From the NCBI GenBank assembly GCA_937902445.1, contig CALELJ010000258.1, positions 1 to 6,760 on the forward strand: 6,760 nt of DNA, read 5' to 3'. Made by a program: the position numbers and the translations under genes. The notes under the pieces are model-generated. The model made no database searches, was not told the DNA's origin, and was given only the letters and a program-made list of their open reading frames with translations. Positions 6,152 to 6,760 of the stretch are shown piece after piece (position 1 is the first letter of the stretch; every line of letters begins with the position of its first letter). The DNA is from an uncultured Treponema sp. (GTDB lineage: Bacteria; Spirochaetota; Spirochaetia; Treponematales; Treponemataceae).

Positions 6152-6581
6152 AAACTTGAATTCCGCCTATGGTTTTCTTATGGCTGAAAAAAGAAGGAAG
6201 ATGGAGGTATCCGTTCTGGAGGTCAAAGAGTACAAGAACAAGATAAACGAGAACCGTGATTACCAGGGCACAGAATTTACAGATCCATTCAGGAATGTAG
6301 CTAACCTCATGGTGGCGGGCAACTGTTCCCGGGTCAAAAATATGGACTTCCCTTGCGGCAAGACCGCTCATTTTGACAAGTTTTTCACTTTCAGAAACAT
6401 AGCCAAGTTTCTTTGCATAGGAAGCAATGACATCGAGATCCTTTTCAAGAGCTATTTTTTCAAGAGACAATTCACCGTTAGTTTTTTCAATTCCGGCAGT
6501 ATGGGCACTCAGTGACTGCTTCTGTTCCTGAAGCTGTGCGCATGCCCACATTCCGTCCCGACCGCCTGTAATGGCAATCAA
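6132..6581 (-). CDS. FtsB/DivIC-like septum formation initiator protein, N-terminus lost at the 6575-6617 junction
   Basis: In the visible part (149 codons from an in-frame TTG at 6581), residues 11-50 form a heptad-rich coiled coil (GMWACAQLQEQKQSL through SLEKIALEKDLDVI). This is followed by ASYAKKLGYVSESEKLVKM, the conserved FtsB/DivIC pattern in which the coil ends at an A-x-x-LGY-x-x-x-GE/SE-like segment. FtsB bridges the divisome as a bitopic protein with an N-terminal membrane helix. Here upstream codons continue in frame as GIDIAFYTLIAITGG, which resembles the C-terminal half of that helix, but the frame closes at TAG 6620-6618. The true start is therefore missing, and the TTG is only the first formal start. 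Unusual for the family, a second hydrophobic segment (about 100-119, FCALVITVLVYLVLVLF) and a 30-residue tail follow the coil. The gene overlaps tsaC by 20 nt. FtsB-like is probable, not certain. Confidence 0.7.
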   Translation of the reverse strand: MIAITGGRDGMWACAQLQEQKQSLSAHTAGIEKTNGELSLEKIALEKDLDVIASYAKKLGYVSESEKLVKMSGLAAREVHIFDPGTVARHHEVSYIPEWICKFCALVITVLVYLVLVLFDLQNGYLHLPSFFSHKKTIGGIQVYDMQQV

Positions 6582-6617
6582 AGTGTAGAAAGCTATGTCA
6601 ATCCCATACCAGCAGGA
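6575..6617. other. sequence junction: ftsB-like gene joined head-to-head to an mrpC fragment
   Basis: Left of here the minus strand codes for the FtsB-like protein; right of here the plus strand codes for the C-terminal half of MrpC. Both lose their N-terminal parts at this point. FtsB-like residues can be followed to about 6602 and MrpC-like residues back to about 6588, so the breakpoint is in or next to this interval, perhaps with a few shared bases. Base composition also changes: I count 41 G+C in the 120 bases of 6601-6720 (34 %), against 28 of 60 at 3601-3660. No transposon end, tRNA or obvious direct repeat marks the site. Confidence 0.7.
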
Positions 6618-6752
6618 CTAGTACTTACAGGTATTGTAGTATCTGTTTCTGTATCTGCACTTATGCTATCACTTACAATAAGACTTTACAGAAGATACCA
6701 TACATTAAATCTTGATGAAATATCTACTATGATTAAGAAGGGAGGACAGTAA
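6588..6752 (+). pseudogene. mrpC: Na+/H+ antiporter subunit C (MrpC/MnhC), 5'-truncated fragment
   Basis: 54 codons of plus-strand frame ending at TAA 6750-6752. ESYVNPIPAGLVLTGIVV, then a hydrophobic helix and RLYRRYHTLNLDEI, matches the third helix and C-terminus of MrpC, where Bacillus-type proteins read YVDPLPQALILTAIVI and end near LDQL. MrpC is a NuoK-like membrane subunit of the multisubunit Mrp cation/proton antiporter and is normally about 110-120 residues, so roughly the first half is absent. The frame stays open back to 6516 but has no usable start codon, and those codons are the antisense of the ftsB-like gene. Codons here favour A/T endings (GTA, CTT, ACA, TCT, AGA), unlike the rest of the window. 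The next gene starts in a TAATG overlap, the tight spacing of mrp operons. The fragment may be a true remnant, or intact mrpC cut by a misassembly. Confidence 0.72.
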
Positions 6753-6760
6753 TGGCTTTT
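6752..6760 (+). CDS. start of next gene, presumably Mrp antiporter subunit D (only 3 codons visible)
   Basis: ATG GCT TTT (Met-Ala-Phe) begins at 6752 and shares its first base with the mrpC stop TAA. GGAGG at 6741-6745 stands 6 nt upstream, an ideal Shine-Dalgarno. Product is inferred only from the usual mrp gene order, in which mrpD follows mrpC; three residues cannot identify it. Confidence 0.5.

Noticed and set aside
5775..6515. Long plus-strand open frame (246 codons) opposite tsaC and the ftsB-like gene
   Set aside because: It is the antisense shadow of two well-supported minus-strand genes, begins inside tsaC, crosses the tsaC/ftsB boundary, has no SD and matches no family I know.
6617..6622. 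ACTAGT (SpeI site) next to the junction, suggesting a cloning scar
   Set aside because: It lies inside sequence that still reads as conserved MrpC (the A-G-L-V-L codons), so it is natural coding sequence, not vector.

Overview
The window looks like chromosomal DNA of a spirochaete, most likely a host-associated Treponema. This is inferred from protein character and gene content: a 29-residue bS22-type ribosomal protein, a divergent signal peptidase I with a treponeme-like long insert, and a FtsB-like protein followed directly by tsaC. No taxonomic search could be run. The body of the window (about 1-6575) is near 47-50 % G+C by eye, with C-ending codons preferred. It is ordinary, densely packed core-genome sequence, and I see no mobile element, CRISPR array, tRNA, rRNA or defence system.

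Layout. (1) 1-1850, minus strand: dxs, first enzyme of the MEP isoprenoid pathway, complete at its GTG start and cut by the left window edge near its C-terminus. (2) 1915-2155, minus strand: a small transcription unit encoding only a 29-residue ribosomal protein (bS22/COX24 type), with a near-consensus sigma-70 promoter, a strong Shine-Dalgarno and a Rho-independent terminator. (3) 2235-4163, plus strand: lepB (signal peptidase I), divergent from the bS22 unit, then hemW (radical-SAM haem chaperone family) 3 nt later. (4) 4208-5574, plus strand: smpB (trans-translation), with a promoter so close to its ATG that the mRNA is probably leaderless, followed 9 nt later by a secreted two-part protein I do not recognise. 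(5) 6581-5490, minus strand: an FtsB-like divisome protein overlapping tsaC (tRNA threonylcarbamoyladenosine synthesis). tsaC converges on the secreted-protein gene with a 14-bp overlap, and its terminator lies inside that opposing gene.

Right end. Around 6575-6617 the sequence changes character. The ftsB frame on the minus strand loses its expected N-terminus and, on the plus strand, a 5'-truncated mrpC (Na+/H+ antiporter subunit C) appears head-to-head with it, followed by an SD and the ATG of the next gene (presumably mrpD). The mrp part is much more A+T-rich. This is a breakpoint: a rearrangement or acquired DNA, or quite possibly an assembly chimera.

I do not see a clearly new biological system. 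The points most worth a second look are this junction, a signal peptidase whose canonical catalytic lysine is an arginine, the leaderless smpB promoter with a tandem repeat over its -35, the terminator hidden in a convergent neighbour, and the FtsB-like protein with a second membrane segment.
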